Below the pieces are notes generated by a model. The model saw nothing but the letters and a program-made list of their open reading frames with translations. It searched no databases and was not told the DNA's origin. 64,000 bases of DNA from the NCBI GenBank assembly GCA_012184525.1, contig WOFQ01000035.1, positions 186,001 through 250,000 on the forward strand, read 5' to 3'. Numbering within the stretch: position 1 is the stretch's first letter; each line of letters begins with the position of its first letter. This document shows positions 59,998-64,000 of the stretch, one piece after another. The translations under genes and the position numbers were made by a program. Origin of the DNA: Xenoacremonium recifei (taxonomy: Eukaryota > Ascomycota > Sordariomycetes > Hypocreales > Nectriaceae).

Positions 59998-60491
59998 GAT
60001 CAGTAGCTATAGATTTCAAATAGGAGTGGATTCTCTGTTTCAGCCAGACGATAGGGTAAATTAATGGAAACCAAGAAAACCAGGCTTCAACTCGTCGAGC
60101 AATCGTTTTCGAGCTACGTACTGTAAGTAAAAGGCCAGGCTAACAGCCATACCATCTCCATCTCAGTCTTAGGGGTCAGTGGCTGGACGAAGACCGCTAA
60201 CACCGGCGCTAAAACCCCTTCGGAGGACCGCTGTAGCCCATCGGAATCCATCGTCGCGAAGACGTAAATCCCGAATGTCTTGTTGTGCTCGGCAGTCACG
60301 CTCGGGTTCATGGAAAATACAAGAAAATGGTATCCATAAGTCCCGGTGAACTTACGGACTAGTCTCACAATGACCTGGCTCTGAAGACTATCTGAAGCGT
60401 CGTGCAATGAGCATTTATTCTCAAGTTAACTTACAACACCAGTCGACGCTATAATCTTGCAGAGCGATAAAACCACTAATTGACATACAAC
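59998..60491. promoter_or_regulatory. Divergent promoter CoA ligase / hydrolase with one TCGGAAT box
   Basis: 494 bp with an exact TCGGAAT at 60241-60247. A 97-codon minus-strand frame at 60114-60407 has no recognisable domain and is not called. Confidence 0.5.
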
Positions 60492-61515
60492 ATGGATTCT
60501 TTGACGATTCGAAATATTTCGGCATCGCCCGAAGTCCTGAAAAAGCGAGCCGAGGCAATGCAACTAGTTGAAGAAACGTGCAAATCCCAAATTCAGTGGT
60601 TTGAAACAGACACTGTTGCAGAATATCGGAAACGCCGGGCTCAGGGCATTGGGTTTCCTAAGCCAGCTTTGTATGAAGGCGCCAGGACTGTCGTCATAGA
60701 CGCAGAAGATGGCCATCAGATTGATCTCCGAGTTATCCAAGCCGGAAGCAAAACGCTAGGGACTCTGCTTCATTTCCACGCAGGTAAGCGAGGCTCAGCC
60801 TTCCACAAGCCATGATATCTAATGCAAAGTTACGTTAGGGGGCTTTGTCATTGGATCAAACAAGTCATATGACAATTATCTCCTTTATCTCTCTCGCAGC
60901 TTGAATCTCTCCGTGGTTTCTGTCGAGTACCGGCTTGCTCCCGAGAATCCTTATCCAGCAGCACAGGAAGATGCTGTGACTGCCGCCAAATACGCTTTGA
61001 CACCAGAAGGGGAGGCGAGTCTGGGAGGGCCACTAAAAGTTCTTGCTGGCGAGTCCGCTGGCGGTTATCTAGCTACATGGGTTGCAATGGAGCTTTGCCG
61101 CCAGAAGGTCAATCACCAGATCGCTGCCTTGGTCGCGAGTTATGCCATCTATGATCTCAATTACACGCCGTCCTGCCGCCTACATTTGAGGGAGGCGGTT
61201 CTCAGTAGCGATGGGATGAAAAAATTTGTCGACACATATTTGCGCGATGTTCCAGTGGAAAAAAGAAGTAACCCGGAAATATCGCTGTTGTATGGGAATC
61301 TTGAAGACCTGCCACCAGCTCTTTTTCTATGCGGCACAGAAGATCCATTGCTTGATGACAGCGCTTTTATGGCAGCGAGGTGGAGTTTGGCGAAGAATGA
61401 AGCTCAGCTTTCGCTCATTCCAGGAGCTTGGCATGCGTTTACATTGATCCCAGCTGGCGAAGTCACAGACGTAGGTTTAGCAGAAATAGTTTCTTACGTA
61501 CAGCAGCGTCTCTAG
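60492..61515 (+). CDS. Alpha/beta hydrolase, hormone-sensitive-lipase-like esterase/lactonase candidate
   Basis: Two exons, 60492-60783 and 60839-61515; 322 aa. The 55-bp intron ends in TTAG, and the join rebuilds the oxyanion-hole motif HFHAGGFVIG. Further HSL landmarks are VEYRLAPENPYPAA, nucleophile elbow GESAGG (about residue 168), the acid in EDPLLDD and the catalytic His in AWHAF. All triad residues are present. Enzymes of this class hydrolyse esters and lactones, which fits opening of the lactone or ester made by a BVMO next door. A few codons upstream the frame is open but lacks another ATG. It ends QRL, which is not a canonical PTS1. Confidence 0.92.
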
Positions 61516-62155
61516 ATCGGCTACAAAATGACTGCATATCTTAGACAATTTCATTCATAGTCATCAATACGTAACAAGCATCTCTTCAAGATCGTTTCTA
61601 ACCGTGGTGCAACATGCCTTCATCGTTGCCCGGATTTTTCCTTGGCTGCCAAAACCCGACCAGCTGCTTTCCTTCCCCCAGCCCAAATCTGCATTAGCTT
61701 GTTGTTTAGGCTTACCTTCTTCTCAATTCACGAAATTAAACCTGAGCTTCGGATATGAATGACTCGTAGGGTGAACCGAGATCACACCCGAGATCATTTC
61801 CTGTTCGGACTTATGGATCAGGCGTGGGATTCGGTGTTGACCCCAATAATTCGGAACATCGCGCGTCGGCTAGATCATTCCCCATTCTCGGAATATAGAA
61901 TCGGAATGTATGCTCGGGTGGGCGAAGGGAGCTTGTGAGATGAGACTCGGATTTGATTCGTTCAGACGCGGGACAGTCAAACAACAGGGATTTGGGAGAG
62001 GTCTCTTCGTTTGAGCTTCATCGCGTCAATTTCGAGCAGTTGCTAGTATACTACTATAAGCCACAGCACCAGCGTGATGGTATATCCGAGACTCGCCAGT
62101 GCTATATTTGTCCATCTCGTCTTCCGACAGTACAGTAGCTCCTTCAAGAAACACA
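61516..62155. promoter_or_regulatory. Promoter of BVMO2 with TCGGAAT boxes
   Basis: 640 bp. Exact TCGGAAT at 61888-61894 and 61901-61907 (13 bases apart) and TCGGAAC at 61851-61857. No gene seen in this interval. Confidence 0.6.
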
Positions 62156-64000
62156 ATGACGTCCCCTGCTGCCCAGGAAGCTCTTGAGAAGCTGCAGGGC
62201 CTGTTGAGCGGAGAACCTGCCAAAGGGGAAGCTACCGATGCCTATGAATTGATTGACAAGCTTGCGTATACGCTGTCTCGGCTACCGCTAGGCGCTAGGA
62301 GACCGTTGAAGATCATTTGCGCAGGGGCAGGGTTCAGTGGACTGGCCCTGTGTCATGAAGTAGAAGTAGGAAATCTTCAAAACATTACTTTGAATGTCTA
62401 TGAGAAGAATAGTTCAGTGGGGGGAACCTGGTTTGAGAATCGCTACCCGGGCTGTGCTTGTGGTGAGTTTTATTTCCGATTCAAATAAGGCAAGTAATCA
62501 ATTACTGACGGACTCGCAGACATACCAATACACAACTATCAATACTCGTGGGCGCCATATCCCTGGTTCCCCTCATACTATGCCGCCCGGGATGACATAC
62601 ACGGATACATAGAAAATGTCGCCGACCAGCATCATTTGAGAAAATACATCAAGACATCTCACAAGGTCCTCGGGGCCACGTGGATCGAGGACCGCCAGAA
62701 GTGGCAAGTCCGTATTGTCCAAACAGACGGTCGAGACTTTATCGCAAGCAATCGACACACTCGCGAAGGCGAAGAAGGAGAACCCTGGGTTGAAGAATGC
62801 GATGTCTTCATCAATGCCACAGGTTGTTTCAATGATTGGAAGTGGCCGAATATCCCCGGCCGGGAGGAATTTCGTGGCGAATTGCTTCATTCCGCCGTAT
62901 GGCCCCGCGAAGTCTCACTCAAAGGGAAGACCGTCGCTTTAATAGGCAATGGCAGCACTGGAGTTCAGATCCTCCCAGCCATACTTGATCAGGTTGAGAA
63001 AGTCTACGTCTTCATCCGCAGTAAGACATGGGTAACGGCCGGGTTTGCTCAGAAGTTTGCGGGTCCAGGTGGTTCAAATTTGTTTTTCTCAGAAGAACAA
63101 AAGAAGTGCTGGTCTGAAAACCCAGACGAGTATTTGACATACCGCAAGGCAGTAGAATCAGAGATCAACTCGAGGTTTCGGCTATATCTTAAGGACTCAA
63201 AAGAACAACAAGAAGCTAGGACCTTCTCTACCGACCAGATGTCAAGCAAGTTAGCTGCGAAACCCGAAATCCTAGACCACCTTCTGCCCGACTTCTCTGT
63301 AGGGTAAGGACCTGACACTCCGATTAAAAATGGTAGCCACTGACGAATCTCACACAGCTGCCGACGTGCCACACCTGGCAACGGATATTTGGAAGCGCTT
63401 TGCTCCGACAAGGTGGAAATAGTATGGGGAGAGATAAGCCACTTTGACGAAAAAGGCCTCGTATCAGCTAGCGGAGTTCATTGCGCTGTTGACACCATAA
63501 TCTGTGCCACTGGCTTCAACATGAGCTTCTCCCCCAGATTCCCCATCATCGGAAGGAATGGTGTCAATCTTCAAAAGAAGTGGGACATCAACCCAGAATG
63601 TTACTTGTCTATCACAGCCGCAGATATGCCGAACTACTTCATGTATCTCGGTCCAGGAAGCCCCCTCGGCCACGGCAGTGTCGTTAGCTCCCTTGAGCGC
63701 ATAACAGAGTACATCGCAAGGTTTATCACTAAACTTCAAACTGAGAATTACAGCTCTGTTACGCCAAAGCCTCATATTCCTCGCGCATATCAACAGCAAG
63801 CTCTCGCATGGCTTCAGAAGACAGCATGGAGCAGCCACTGCGTGAGTACTTACAAGAACGGAAAACTTGATGGCCCAATTATTGCCTTGCACCCAGGCTC
63901 CCGACTGCATTTCTTCCAACTATTGAGTAATCCCAGATGGGAAGACTTTGACTGGCAGAGCTTGTGTCAAGACCCTGACATGGCGTTTGCATGGATGGCA
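62156..64000 (+). CDS. Baeyer-Villiger-type flavin monooxygenase 2 (3' end outside window)
   Basis: Exons 62156-62462, 62520-63303 and 63358 to beyond 64000; 578 codons visible, truncated by the window edge. FAD site IICAGAGFSGLAL (GAGFSG at 57-62), GGTWFENRYPGCACDIPIHNY, an NADPH site VALIGNGSTGVQI, and a complete BVMO fingerprint FRGELLHSAVW (F-x-G-x3-H-x3-W). It is a paralogue of BVMO1 over the whole length, but the intron positions differ, so the two did not arise by recent local duplication. Together they could act on two successive ketone intermediates or on different substrates. By comparison with BVMO1 only about 25-50 residues should be missing. Confidence 0.9.

Noticed and set aside
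60114..60407. 97-codon frame on the minus strand between CoA ligase and hydrolase
   Set aside because: No recognisable domain; it lies in a divergent promoter and contains a TCGGAAT box.
43362..64000. Secondary-metabolite biosynthesis cluster
   Set aside because: No PKS, NRPS, terpene synthase, DMATS or similar core enzyme in the window. Two PTS1 enzymes and a CoA ligase point to breakdown. It cannot be fully excluded because the cluster runs off the right edge.
1..64000. tRNA, rRNA or CRISPR features
   Set aside because: No T-loop/anticodon arrangements, ribosomal RNA stretches or spaced repeats were noticed by eye. A covariance-model search would be needed to be certain about tRNAs.

Overview
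The window is nuclear DNA of a filamentous ascomycete (Pezizomycotina). The evidence is spliced protein genes with short introns (about 46-110 bp) and CTAAC/CTGAC-type branch points, fungal-only families (TOS1, ROK1, Zn2Cys6 regulators, HeLo-like STAND N-terminal domains) and mostly divergent or convergent gene order. I cannot place the species. Gene models were built by hand from splice signals and reading-frame continuity. Most are closed by family motifs running across the exon joins.

Left part (1-16.2 kb): housekeeping genes. A membrane-anchored RING-H2 protein, a GPALPP/DUF3752 protein, the CORVET subunit VPS8, a fungal orphan membrane protein and the GPI-anchor synthesis subunit PIG-P. 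A deleted Ty3/gypsy fragment lies at 12.7-13.0 kb and a possible solo LTR at 17.3-17.6 kb.

Middle (18.2-27.9 kb): the most novel region. A divergent two-gene module is present twice in tandem. Each copy has a small single-pass membrane protein on the minus strand and, about 1.04 kb away on the plus strand, a large, probably nuclear protein with conserved N- and C-terminal domains joined by a disordered linker. The two copies keep the same exon number and intron phases, and several equal exon lengths, although the sequences have diverged strongly. I recognise no known family.

28-43 kb: a small NTF2-like candidate, the ROK1 helicase, the TOS1 cell-wall protein, mitochondrial lysyl-tRNA synthetase, actin-related protein ARP4, a TDG/MUG-type DNA glycosylase and a stand-alone HeLo-like protein.

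Right part (43.4-64 kb, running off the window): what looks like a catabolic gene cluster made of divergent pairs: BVMO/SDR, acyl-CoA dehydrogenase/SDR, a Zn2Cys6 regulator, P450/sugar-porter MFS, acyl-CoA ligase/alpha-beta hydrolase, then a second BVMO. A plausible route is uptake, hydroxylation, oxidation to a ketone, Baeyer-Villiger lactone formation, hydrolysis, CoA activation and peroxisomal beta-oxidation. The CoA ligase and the dehydrogenase both end in AKL, a peroxisomal targeting tripeptide. The 7-mer TCGGAAT recurs ten times in the five intergenic promoters of the cluster, suggesting the binding site of the resident regulator. No PKS, NRPS or terpene synthase is present.
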